Under the pieces are notes generated by a model. That model was not told the origin of the DNA. It did not search any database and saw only the letters and a program-made list of their open reading frames with translations. The position numbers were made by a program, and so were the translations under genes. Positions 27,269 to 33,684 of a stretch of DNA of 64,000 nucleotides are shown here, one piece after another; within the stretch, counting starts at the first letter, position 1, and every line of letters starts with the position of its first letter. The DNA is from JAOTZA01 sp965224065 (GTDB taxonomy: Bacteria > Acidobacteriota > Thermoanaerobaculia > Multivoradales > JAHEKO01): assembly GCA_965224065.1 (NCBI GenBank), contig CBDCYF010000005.1, positions 2,418,001-2,482,000 of the forward strand, read 5' to 3'.

Positions 27269-28017
27269 CCTTCTTTGGTGAGCTTCCAGATGTGTTCGGC
27301 GGGCCAGCGTCTCGCCCACTCGAGCGATACGTAGTCCTCGTAGGTCGTCCGGGCGTCCTCGGGCGGGCGGATCTCGATCAGGTCCTCGATTCTCAGGCCG
27401 TGGCGGCGGAAGAGCCGGATCCAGCCGCCGTAGGGAAGCTGATAGGCCAACGAGCCCTCCTCGTCGAGCCGGTGAAGTGAGAAATACTCGCTCTTGAGCT
27501 CGGCCGCTACCCGCTCGGTCACCTCGTCCCAGCAGATGTCGCGTACCGGCGTCGACATGCAAAACGCAAACAGCCCACCGGGACGCAAGAGCCGCGCGGC
27601 CTCCGCCACGGTGCGCTCGGGACGCGCAAACGACATCGCCCCGTGGTCGCAGAAGACCACGTCGAAGCTCTCACCGGCAAACGGGGCGCTCTCGGCACTC
27701 GCCTGAACCAGCGGCACCCGGCATCCGGCCGCGGCCGCCAGACGGCGGCCGTGCGCGAGCTGGACCTCCGACAGATCCAGCCCCACGGCCCTCGCCCCCT
27801 CCCGCGCGAGAGCGATCGACCACTGGGCGGCGCCGCAGCCAAACTCCAAGACATCCCGTCCGTCGACTTCTCCGAGCACCCGCACGCTCGACTCGGGAAT
27901 TCTCCAGGTTCCCCAGGCCGACGGCGCCTTTTCCAGCGCCCGCCCGTGCCGTCTCTGGTAGCCGTCGCTCTCGGCGTTCCACCAGCCCCGGTTGGTGGGA
28001 GCGGGGTCCTCGCTCAT
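27265..28017 (-). CDS. Class I SAM-dependent methyltransferase
   Basis: 250 residues. Motif I is VLEFGCGAAQWSIALAREG (near residue 57), motif II VGLDLSEVQLAHGR, motif III VVFCDHGAMSFARPE and RLLRPGGLFAFCMS, the order of UbiE/COQ5-like methyltransferases (Methyltransf_11). The N-terminal WWNAESDGYQRRHGRAL is a common substrate-facing segment in related actinobacterial and acidobacterial proteins. Substrate unknown. The gene stands 16 bases after the DUF2959 gene on the same strand? No: it is transcribed away from it, its start at 28017 lying just 3' of the DUF2959 stop at 28034, so both are co-directional and could share a transcript. Confidence 0.85.
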   Translation of the reverse strand: MSEDPAPTNRGWWNAESDGYQRRHGRALEKAPSAWGTWRIPESSVRVLGEVDGRDVLEFGCGAAQWSIALAREGARAVGLDLSEVQLAHGRRLAAAAGCRVPLVQASAESAPFAGESFDVVFCDHGAMSFARPERTVAEAARLLRPGGLFAFCMSTPVRDICWDEVTERVAAELKSEYFSLHRLDEEGSLAYQLPYGGWIRLFRRHGLRIEDLIEIRPPEDARTTYEDYVSLEWARRWPAEHIWKLTKEG

Positions 28018-28033
28018 GCGGTCGCGCGCCCGC

Positions 28034-28702
28034 TCAGTCCGGCAGCCGATCGATAAAGGCCTCGGCCTCGCGTATCGAGCTCTGGAGATCTCGAATCAAG
28101 CCGTCGACGTCTCGCTCGATCCCCAGAATCTCGGCCTCGAGCGAGCCCACGGCCTGGGCATTCAGGTTGTGTTTGAGAAACAGGACCTGATCGCGGAATT
28201 TCTCGAGCACCGGGTCGAGCCCGTTTTCGGTCTTGGCGAGTGCCGCTTCGAGCTGACGGTAGCGACCCTGGGTCGTGCGGAGCTGTTCCCGGCTTCGATC
28301 CCGCAGTCCCCGATCGGAGATCAACTCGATCTCGTCGCTCCACTCGGCAAAGAGGTCTTCGGCGATCGACTCGACCCGGTCGATCCGCTCCCTGAGATCG
28401 TCGGCCCGCGACACGCTTTGCTCATACTCGCCCTTGAACCGGTCGTAGGACTTCTCGAGATCTCCCCCTTCGAGACCGTAGATCTCCTTGATTCGCTCCA
28501 GCGTCGACTCGAACTGCTCGCTGACCTGCTGCTGGTCCTCCCGGACTTCCTCGACGTTGGATCGCAGCAGGTCTCTTTTTTCGTAGCCGAGCTTTTCCCA
28601 GATCGAGTAGTAGACCCCGCTGCACGAAGTCGTCGCCAGCAGCAGAAGAAGCGCCGGCACGACTCCGCGGCGCGGGTCCGATCGTCTTTCCAGGTGTCGC
28701 AT
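28034..28702 (-). CDS. DUF2959 coiled-coil lipoprotein
   Basis: 222 residues. The N-terminus has two arginine pairs, a hydrophobic run (VVPALLLLLATTSC) and a cysteine at about residue 27, a plausible lipoprotein signal. Then comes YYSIWEKLGYEKRDLL, the DUF2959 signature, and long helical segments rich in Glu/Arg/Gln, predicted coiled coils, over residues 45-220. Family function unknown; probably a periplasm-facing lipoprotein. The ATG at 28702 lies 11 bases from the stop of apaH. The start was set here because longer upstream frames overlap apaH and lack a signal sequence. Confidence 0.8.
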   Translation of the reverse strand: MRHLERRSDPRRGVVPALLLLLATTSCSGVYYSIWEKLGYEKRDLLRSNVEEVREDQQQVSEQFESTLERIKEIYGLEGGDLEKSYDRFKGEYEQSVSRADDLRERIDRVESIAEDLFAEWSDEIELISDRGLRDRSREQLRTTQGRYRQLEAALAKTENGLDPVLEKFRDQVLFLKHNLNAQAVGSLEAEILGIERDVDGLIRDLQSSIREAEAFIDRLPD

Positions 28703-28713
28703 CGGCGCCGATC

Positions 28714-29520
28714 TTACCCCCGCTCGCGGTTGGGCTCGGCAAACACCCGGCGATCCTCGAGTCGCAAAGCGGTCAACTCGCCCCCATAGACACAACCGGT
28801 GTCGAGCCCCACGAACCTCTTCTCGAGCCGCAAGCCCAGCGCGGCCCAATGTCCGGCCACCACGGTGACCTTGCGGCTGCGCCGCCCGGGGATCTCGAAC
28901 CACGGAAGACAGCCCTTGGGCGCGGTGTCGGGCGGGCCGGTGTGGGCACACAGCCGGCCGTCTTGGGTGCAGGTACGAATCCGGGTGAAGATCTCGAGGT
29001 CGGCGGCGCGCTTGGCCAGATCTTCGGAGGGCCGCCGCGTTCCATCGGCCGCATCCAGAAGCTGCCGCAACCGCTTGCGCTTCGCCAGGTACCTCTCCAG
29101 CCGCCGGGCTCGGCGCACTGCCTTGCCGGCGGTCCAGGTCGGGTGGAGACCGGCGTGTACCAAAAGATGATCGCCCTCGCGGTGGGCCAGCGGCCGCTCT
29201 CGCAACCAGCGAAGCAGCTCCTTGCGATCGGTAGCCTCGAGGATCTCGCCAAGCGAGTCGCGGTGGTGCTCGCGGCCCCGGCCGGCGTCGAGGGCCAGCA
29301 GGTGGACGTCGTGGTTGCCGAGAACCGTGACCATGCGGGAGCCGAGCTTCTTCGATTTTTTTTTGGCCCACCGGAGGACGTCGAGCGATCGCGGCCCCCG
29401 GTTGACCAAGTCGCCGACCAGCCACAGCCGGTCCCGACGCCGATCGAAATCGAGGGAATCAAAGAGTGACCGAAGCGTCCGATAACAACCGTGGACGTCG
29501 CCTACGACATAAGTAGCCAT
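28714..29520 (-). CDS. apaH: Symmetrical bis(5'-nucleosyl)-tetraphosphatase ApaH
   Basis: 268 residues, close to the usual 270-280. The metallophosphoesterase motifs are complete: YVVGDVHGCY (GDXHG) at residue 5, WLVGDLVNRGP (GDXXXRG) near 34, VLGNHDVH (GNHD) near 66, LLVHAGLHP and VVAGHWAALGL (GH). It hydrolyses diadenosine tetraphosphate to two ADP, controlling this alarmone and removing Np4N caps from RNA 5' ends. It precedes the DUF2959 gene with an 11-base gap and lies 41 bases after the SDR gene start region on the same strand. ATG start fits the family exactly. Confidence 0.95.
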   Translation of the reverse strand: MATYVVGDVHGCYRTLRSLFDSLDFDRRRDRLWLVGDLVNRGPRSLDVLRWAKKKSKKLGSRMVTVLGNHDVHLLALDAGRGREHHRDSLGEILEATDRKELLRWLRERPLAHREGDHLLVHAGLHPTWTAGKAVRRARRLERYLAKRKRLRQLLDAADGTRRPSEDLAKRAADLEIFTRIRTCTQDGRLCAHTGPPDTAPKGCLPWFEIPGRRSRKVTVVAGHWAALGLRLEKRFVGLDTGCVYGGELTALRLEDRRVFAEPNRERG

Positions 29521-29561
29521 CGGTGGGCCGGGAGACCGGAAATCCTCCCGCGGCCGGCTGC

Positions 29562-30329
29562 TTAACGCGGCGCCATGCGCAGCGCGCCGTCGAGCCGGAT
29601 GATCTCGCCGTTGATCATCGTGTTTTCGACGATGTGCGCGACCAGGGCCGCGTACTCTTCCGAGCGTCCGAGCCGGGAGGGAAACGGAACCTGCTCGCCC
29701 AGCGAGATGCGGGCCTTCTCCGGCAGCCCCGCCATCAACGGCGTGTCGAACAGGCCGGGAGCGACGGTCACCACCCGGATTCCGTGGCGTGCCAGCTCGC
29801 GCGCGCTGGGCAGGGTCAGACCGACGACGCCACCCTTGGAGGCCGAATACGCCACCTGGCCGATCTGTCCTTCAAACGCGGCGACCGAAGCCGTGTTGAC
29901 GATCACCCCGCGCTCGCCTTCGTCGTCGGCGTCGTTGGCGGCCATCGCCTCGGCCGACAGCCGCAGCACATTGAACGTTCCAATCAGATTGATCCGGATG
30001 ACCCGCTCGAAGAGCTTGAGGGAGTGCGGGCCGTCCTTGCCCAGCACTTTCGCCGGGTCGCCGACGCCCGCGCAGCTCACTGCCCCGTTGAGGCCACCAA
30101 AGGCGTCTTGCGCCGTTCGGATCGCGGCGGCTACAGAGTCTTCCTGGCTGACATCGGTGGGGCTGAAGCGCGCCGGGTCGCCGAGCTCCTCACGCACGGC
30201 TTCCCCGCGCTCCTGGTTGATGTCGGCGATCACCACGTTGGCGCCCGCGGCCGCCAACCGGCGCGCCGTCGCCTCACCCAGCCCGGAGGCGCCACCACTG
30301 ACGAGAAAGGTCTTGCTTGCGATCTCCAT
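29562..30329 (-). CDS. SDR-family 3-hydroxyacyl-CoA dehydrogenase (type 2/HSD10-like)
   Basis: 255 residues. The NAD-binding motif FLVSGGASGLGEATA is at residues 8-22, the acidic selector VVIADINQERGE near 38, the catalytic serine in NTASVAAFEGQ, and YSASKGGVVG provides Tyr-X3-Lys. The sequence from the N-terminus to GLFDTPLMAGLPEKAR resembles mammalian HSD17B10 and bacterial short-chain 3-hydroxyacyl-CoA dehydrogenases, suggesting NAD-dependent oxidation of 3-hydroxyacyl-CoA or a branched relative in fatty acid breakdown. AAGGAG is placed before the ATG at 30329. Divergent from the VOC gene, with 87 bases between. Could work with acyl-CoA dehydrogenases such as that at 604-2445 (inference). 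Confidence 0.9.
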   Translation of the reverse strand: MEIASKTFLVSGGASGLGEATARRLAAAGANVVIADINQERGEAVREELGDPARFSPTDVSQEDSVAAAIRTAQDAFGGLNGAVSCAGVGDPAKVLGKDGPHSLKLFERVIRINLIGTFNVLRLSAEAMAANDADDEGERGVIVNTASVAAFEGQIGQVAYSASKGGVVGLTLPSARELARHGIRVVTVAPGLFDTPLMAGLPEKARISLGEQVPFPSRLGRSEEYAALVAHIVENTMINGEIIRLDGALRMAPR

Positions 30330-30416
30330 TGAACTCTCCTTCGAATCTCAGCGGCAAACGATACCACCGGGGGTCGGACGCTTGGTATTGTTCCCAGAGC
30401 ATCAATGGAGGGCGCC

Positions 30417-30836
30417 ATGAGCGAGCAGATCGAACGCAAGAAACCGGAGACCCTGCGGCTGCGGCAACTGATACCCAGCCTGACCGTCGACGACATCGGC
30501 GCCTCGGTGGACTGGTATCAGAACATCCTCGGGTGCGTGGTCGCCGACAGAATGGAACAGGACGGCCGCTTGGTAGGGGCAGTGCTCGAAGCCGGAAGCA
30601 CCAGGATCCTGCTGGGCCAGGACGACTTCGCCAAGGGGCGAAACCGGGCGAGGGGCGTCGGGTTCCGTCTCTACGGTGTGACCGCGCAGGACATCGACCG
30701 ACTGGCCTCCGATATCCAGGCCCGCGGAGGAACGCTGCTCCACGAGCCCACGGACCAGCCGTGGGGGGCTCGCGACTTCGCGATCGCCGACCCCGACGGC
30801 TATAAGATCTCGATCTCCACCGGCCTCGGAGAATAG
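30417..30836 (+). CDS. VOC (glyoxalase/bleomycin-resistance fold) protein
   Basis: 139 residues. Paired beta-alpha-beta-beta-beta units are visible: LIPSLTVDDIGASVDWYQNILGC and later GVGFRLYGVTAQDIDRLA, ending FAIADPDGYKISIS, where glutamate or similar ligands normally sit. Function not assignable: the fold covers lyases, dioxygenases and binding proteins. An ATG at 30405 is possible, but the ATG at 30417 is preceded by GGAGGG at 30407-30412 with ideal spacing, so the shorter product is chosen. It is followed after only three bases by the DUF1499 gene. Confidence 0.85.
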   Translation: MSEQIERKKPETLRLRQLIPSLTVDDIGASVDWYQNILGCVVADRMEQDGRLVGAVLEAGSTRILLGQDDFAKGRNRARGVGFRLYGVTAQDIDRLASDIQARGGTLLHEPTDQPWGARDFAIADPDGYKISISTGLGE

Positions 30837-30839
30837 AGC

Positions 30840-31301
30840 TTGATCCTGCGGCTTTCCCTGGCCATCGTCCTGGTGCTGGGTCTTCTTTTTCTCGTTCGCC
30901 TGGTTCTTCTGGCCCGCGAGTCGCGCCAGAGTGAAAGGGTGCCGGCCGTCGCGGCCGAGCTTTCACCTTGCCCGGACCGGCCCAACTGCGTCGGCAGCCT
31001 GGAGACCGATCCTGCGCGGCGGGTGGACGCCTTCGCGGCGGAGGGTGAGGGGGATGAGGTTTTCTCCCGGCTGGCGCAGGCCGTCCGGGCGATGCCGGGA
31101 GCGCGGATCGCAGCCCAGCAAGACCGCTATCTTCACGCTGAGTTCACCAGCCGGGTCTTAGGTTTTGTGGACGACCTGGAGCTCCTCTACGAGCCCTCGG
31201 CTGGGGTCGTCCACGTGCGCTCGGCCTCGCGTGCCGGCTACTCGGATCTGGGAGTCAACCGCAAACGGGTCGAAGCCCTCCGCGCGCGGCTGGCCGGCTG
31301 A
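30840..31301 (+). CDS. DUF1499 family membrane-anchored protein
   Basis: 153 residues. A hydrophobic N-terminal anchor (residues 2-24) is followed by LSPCPDRPNCVGSLETD, the DUF1499 signature, and ending in VVHVRSASRAGYSDLGVNRKRVEALRARL. Function unknown; likely inner-membrane anchored with the domain outside the cytoplasm. The start is TTG at 30840, with GGAGAA about eight bases upstream; the transmembrane segment begins immediately, and no ATG or GTG is available before the anchor. It follows the VOC gene by three bases and is presumably co-translated. Confidence 0.85.
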   Translation: MILRLSLAIVLVLGLLFLVRLVLLARESRQSERVPAVAAELSPCPDRPNCVGSLETDPARRVDAFAAEGEGDEVFSRLAQAVRAMPGARIAAQQDRYLHAEFTSRVLGFVDDLELLYEPSAGVVHVRSASRAGYSDLGVNRKRVEALRARLAG

Positions 31302-31312
31302 GCGGTCGGCGG

Positions 31313-31342
31313 CAAAAGAAAAAGGGCAGGGAACCCCGCCCT
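31313..31342 (-). terminator. Intrinsic terminator of the ECF sigma operon
   Basis: Read on the minus strand: AGGGCGGGGTTCCCTGCCCT (a 5+3 bp stem with one mismatch and a very short loop, 31323-31342) followed directly by TTTTTCTTTT. It lies 27 bases after the stop of the last Spy-like gene at 31369, exactly where the operon should end. This is the clearest rho-independent terminator in the window. Confidence 0.75.
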
Positions 31343-31368
31343 CTCGTCAATCCTCCGGGTTGCGTCTT

Positions 31369-31884
31369 CTAACCGCCCAACCCTCGACGGCCGTGATGGC
31401 GGCGAAAGCCGCGCTTTCCGCCAAACTCGCCGCGAAAATCTTTTCTCCGCTCCCGCATCTCGGCCGCCTGCTCTCGCTGCTCGGGGGTCAACACCTGGTG
31501 AACCTCCTGCGCCAGCCGGGCGCGTGCTACCGCCAGCTCGACCCGCACGTCGGCGACCTGCTGGGCCACCGCTCGGACGGCTTCCTCGTCGAAGGGCTCG
31601 GCGTGGATCGACTCCTCGACGGCGCCTTCGAGACCGCGCAGGTCCTCGCGCAGCGGCGCAGTGTCGTCGCGGTGGGTTTCGAAGAGGCCGCGAATGGTCT
31701 CGCGCTGCTCTTTGCTGAGATCCAACTTGTCGGCCAATCGACCCATCAACCAGCCCGGGCCGCCTCCGGCCCCGGGCCCATGACGGTGGGCGCCGTCAGG
31801 GGGCTGCGCCAGGACCAATGGGACCGCCGTCAACAAGGTGGCCGCGGCGATGGCGATGGCTTGCATGTTTCTGGTTCTCGACAT
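31369..31884 (-). CDS. Secreted Spy/CpxP-like LTXXQ protein
   Basis: 171 residues. Signal peptide (residues 1-27, ending VLAQPP), a His/Gly-rich stretch, then a helical region with DLSKEQRETIRGLF and VLTPEQREQAAEM, the paired LTXXQ-type motifs of Spy/CpxP periplasmic chaperones and heavy-metal sensors. The C-terminus is strongly Arg/Gly/His-rich (RGFRRHHGRRGLGG), which could bind metal. Start ATG 31884 has AAGGAG ideally placed; an upstream in-frame start lacks both site and signal peptide. Last gene of the ECF operon, ended by the terminator at 31313-31342. Likely role: periplasmic protein-folding or metal stress response. Confidence 0.85.
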   Translation of the reverse strand: MSRTRNMQAIAIAAATLLTAVPLVLAQPPDGAHRHGPGAGGGPGWLMGRLADKLDLSKEQRETIRGLFETHRDDTAPLREDLRGLEGAVEESIHAEPFDEEAVRAVAQQVADVRVELAVARARLAQEVHQVLTPEQREQAAEMRERRKDFRGEFGGKRGFRRHHGRRGLGG

Positions 31885-31979
31885 GATCACTCCTTCCGAT
31901 GCTTTCCTCGTGTTCTCGAGAGGGCAGGTTGTCGTTTCTTCGGCCCTCACATATCGAGATGCGCCATCTGGCTTGCCGG

Positions 31980-32432
31980 TTACGGTGGCGGTGGCCGGTC
32001 GCGGCGTCCGAACCGGCCGGGGCGGCCCCCGCGCCGGCCGGGCGGGCCCGGTCCGAGGAAGAGTCTTTCGGCGTGGCGGCGCTGGAATTTTCGCATCCGC
32101 TCAAACTCCAATCGCTGTTCCGGGGTCAGAACCTCGACGATCTTCGAATGGGTCTCCTCGATCAACTGCTCGATCTGCGGCCGCATGTCCCGGCGGATGT
32201 CGTTCGAGCGGCGATGGCTGTCGGCGAGGATCGTTTCGATCTGTTGCTCCTGCTCTTGGGTCAATCCCAGACGCTCGGCAAAAAACGGCCTCCAGTGCAT
32301 TCGCGCCCCGTGCCCCGGGCCGCGAGGGCCGCTGAGCTTGTCGAAATAATAGAGGTGCATTCCCAGCGCACCCACGGCCACGCCGCTCAAAAAAAGCGAC
32401 GCGACCACCAGAATCGAAGTCGCCCGGCTCAC
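31980..32432 (-). CDS. Membrane-anchored Spy-like/heavy-metal-resistance-type protein
   Basis: 150 residues. An N-terminal transmembrane helix (about residues 7-28) is followed by ERLGLTQEQEQQIETIL and EVLTPEQRLEFERM, the LTXXQ pattern shared with Spy/CpxP/ZraP-like proteins, and a Gly/Pro/Arg-rich end (GPPGRRGGRPGRFGRR). The start is a GTG at 32432 that overlaps the anti-sigma stop as GTGA; a GTG at 32462 would also be in frame but lies well inside the anti-sigma gene. Position directly after the anti-sigma gene suggests it is part of the signal input or output of the system (inference). Confidence 0.82.
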   Translation of the reverse strand: MSRATSILVVASLFLSGVAVGALGMHLYYFDKLSGPRGPGHGARMHWRPFFAERLGLTQEQEQQIETILADSHRRSNDIRRDMRPQIEQLIEETHSKIVEVLTPEQRLEFERMRKFQRRHAERLFLGPGPPGRRGGRPGRFGRRDRPPPP

Positions 32433-32827
32433 GGCTCGGCGGTCTCGCTTTCCAGGACCCACGCGACCAGGTCATCGGTGGGAGACTCCTCGATCACCGC
32501 GGTGGGCGAACCGGTCGCACTCCACGACCACGCCCCGAGCAGGAGCGCCAACGCCAGGGCCGCAGGCAAGGCGCGCAGCGCCGCCCACGCGAAGACGTCC
32601 TCGCCGGTGGCGGGCAATGCGCCCATGACCCGGTGCGCAAAGCCGTCATCGGCAATCGGTGTCGAGGACCTCTCTTCGAGAAGCCGGGTGGCCTGCTCTG
32701 CGCGGGCGGCAAACCGAGCGCAAGCCGAACACTCGCCCAGATGCACCTCGAGCCGGCGCGCTGAGATCCGCCTCTCACCGTGAGGACGCAGCAACTCGTC
32801 CCTCGCCTGGCGACAACTCGTGCTCAT
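32429..32827 (-). CDS. Anti-sigma factor with zinc-finger (zf-HC2) domain
   Basis: 132 residues. The zinc-binding anti-sigma motif H29-X3-C33-X2-C36 appears in LEVHLGECSACARF. A single transmembrane helix lies at about residues 82-104 (LRALPAALALALLLGAW), with a short outward-facing end. It should hold the adjacent sigma factor at the membrane until an envelope signal arrives. The ATG overlaps the sigma factor stop (ATGA) and its own stop overlaps the next gene's start (GTGA), so the operon is translationally chained. Confidence 0.9.
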   Translation of the reverse strand: MSTSCRQARDELLRPHGERRISARRLEVHLGECSACARFAARAEQATRLLEERSSTPIADDGFAHRVMGALPATGEDVFAWAALRALPAALALALLLGAWSWSATGSPTAVIEESPTDDLVAWVLESETAEP

Positions 32828-33390
32828 CGGCCTCCTCCTTCCAGCAGGCGCCGCAGCTTCTTGCGAGCGCGGAACATGCGCACCTTGACGTTGCTGCGGG
32901 ACCAGCCCATTTTCTCGGCGATCTCGGCAACCGACCAGCCTTCACCGTACATCATCATCAACACAAACCGGTCGGCGGGCTCCACCTTCCGGAGCAGACG
33001 CCGCACGTCGAGCCCCCGCGTTGGGTCGGTAGCGGGCGTGGCGACATCGACGTTCAGCTCGACCTCCTGAGCGCTGCGGCACCGGAATCGCGCGTAGCAG
33101 GTGTTGAGACAGATCCTGGTCAGCCAGTGCTCAAAGGGCGCTTCCGCCCGATAGGTGTGGAGCTTGCGCCAAGCGGTGAGAAAGGTCTCCTGCGCGATCT
33201 CTTCGACCTCTTCGGGCTGCCGGAAGAACCGTCCGGCGAGACGAAAGACCCGCTGCTGGTGTCGCCTGACGAGCTCGCCAAAGGCGTCGCCGTCGCCGGT
33301 CCGGCAAGCGGCGACGAGGCGAGCCTCGGCGTCACCCTTGCTCGTCGCGCTCGTCAGCGGCATGGTCGCGGCCCAACTGGGGCTCGTCAT
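32824..33390 (-). CDS. ECF-family RNA polymerase sigma factor
   Basis: 188 residues. Region 2 reads LVRRHQQRVFRLAGRFFRQ then EEVEEIAQETFLTAWRKL; region 4 reads MMMYGEGWSVAEIAEKMGW then SRSNVKVRMFRARKKLR, a helix-turn-helix. No extra domains. GAGGAG precedes the ATG at 33390 with good spacing. About 60 bases upstream of the start is a TGTAACC-N16-CATCTA promoter, suggesting the factor transcribes its own operon. The downstream anti-sigma and Spy-like genes point to an envelope-stress or metal-stress response. Confidence 0.93.
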   Translation of the reverse strand: MTSPSWAATMPLTSATSKGDAEARLVAACRTGDGDAFGELVRRHQQRVFRLAGRFFRQPEEVEEIAQETFLTAWRKLHTYRAEAPFEHWLTRICLNTCYARFRCRSAQEVELNVDVATPATDPTRGLDVRRLLRKVEPADRFVLMMMYGEGWSVAEIAEKMGWSRSNVKVRMFRARKKLRRLLEGGGR

Positions 33391-33452
33391 CCGTTCTCCT
33401 CAACAAGGATACCGCTGGATCTTCACGTCGATCCGCGGCCTTTCCTTAGATG

Positions 33453-33481
33453 TAGATGCTGCGCGAGTACGGCCGGTTACA
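33453..33481 (-). promoter_or_regulatory. Predicted ECF-sigma promoter of the sigma/anti-sigma operon
   Basis: On the minus strand, TGTAACC (33481-33475), a 16-base spacer, then CATCTA (33458-33453). The -35 plus spacer plus CGTC-like -10 pattern is the usual form of ECF promoters. It predicts a start of transcription near 33446 and a leader of about 56 bases that ends in GAGGAG before the sigma gene. The same sequence pattern recurs in opposite orientation 29 bases away. Confidence 0.55.
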
Positions 33482-33510
33482 CGGCGTTGGTCCCCCGCGG
33501 TCGCAAAGAC

Positions 33511-33539
33511 TGTAACCGACCGGAGACCCCGCGCATCTC
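33511..33539 (+). promoter_or_regulatory. Second, divergent ECF-like promoter
   Basis: On the plus strand, TGTAACC (33511-33517), a 16-base spacer, then CATCTC (33534-33539): same -35, same spacing and five of six -10 bases as the sigma-operon promoter. Transcription would begin near 33546, immediately at a 12-bp inverted repeat, and read towards the 3' end of the convergent lhr gene. No gene of meaningful length lies ahead in this direction. Confidence 0.5.
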
Positions 33540-33545
33540 CCTGGA

Positions 33546-33640
33546 TGAGGTTCCCGGCACCCATTCACCAACATCGGTGAGTTTCATCGCGCCGGAGCCG
33601 GGAACCTCGATCTCGATGCTCGATGCTCGATGCTCGATCG
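33546..33640 (+). ncRNA. Candidate ECF-dependent small RNA
   Basis: Starts at the predicted +1 of the divergent promoter. Its 5' end is a perfect 12-bp inverted repeat, GAGGTTCCCGGC (33547-33558) with GCCGGGAACCTC (33597-33608), whose loop contains a smaller hairpin TCACC/GGTGA. Downstream is CGATGCT repeated three times (33614-33634). The only frame from the first ATG (33545) encodes 11 residues. The 3' end is not defined; no U-run terminator is seen, and it might run on as antisense RNA over the lhr 3' end. Purely predicted. The rest of 33391-33684 contains only the promoters described. Confidence 0.3.
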
Positions 33641-33684
33641 ACCTCGGGGGTCGTGGCTCCGGCCCAAAATCCGGCTCAGCGGGT

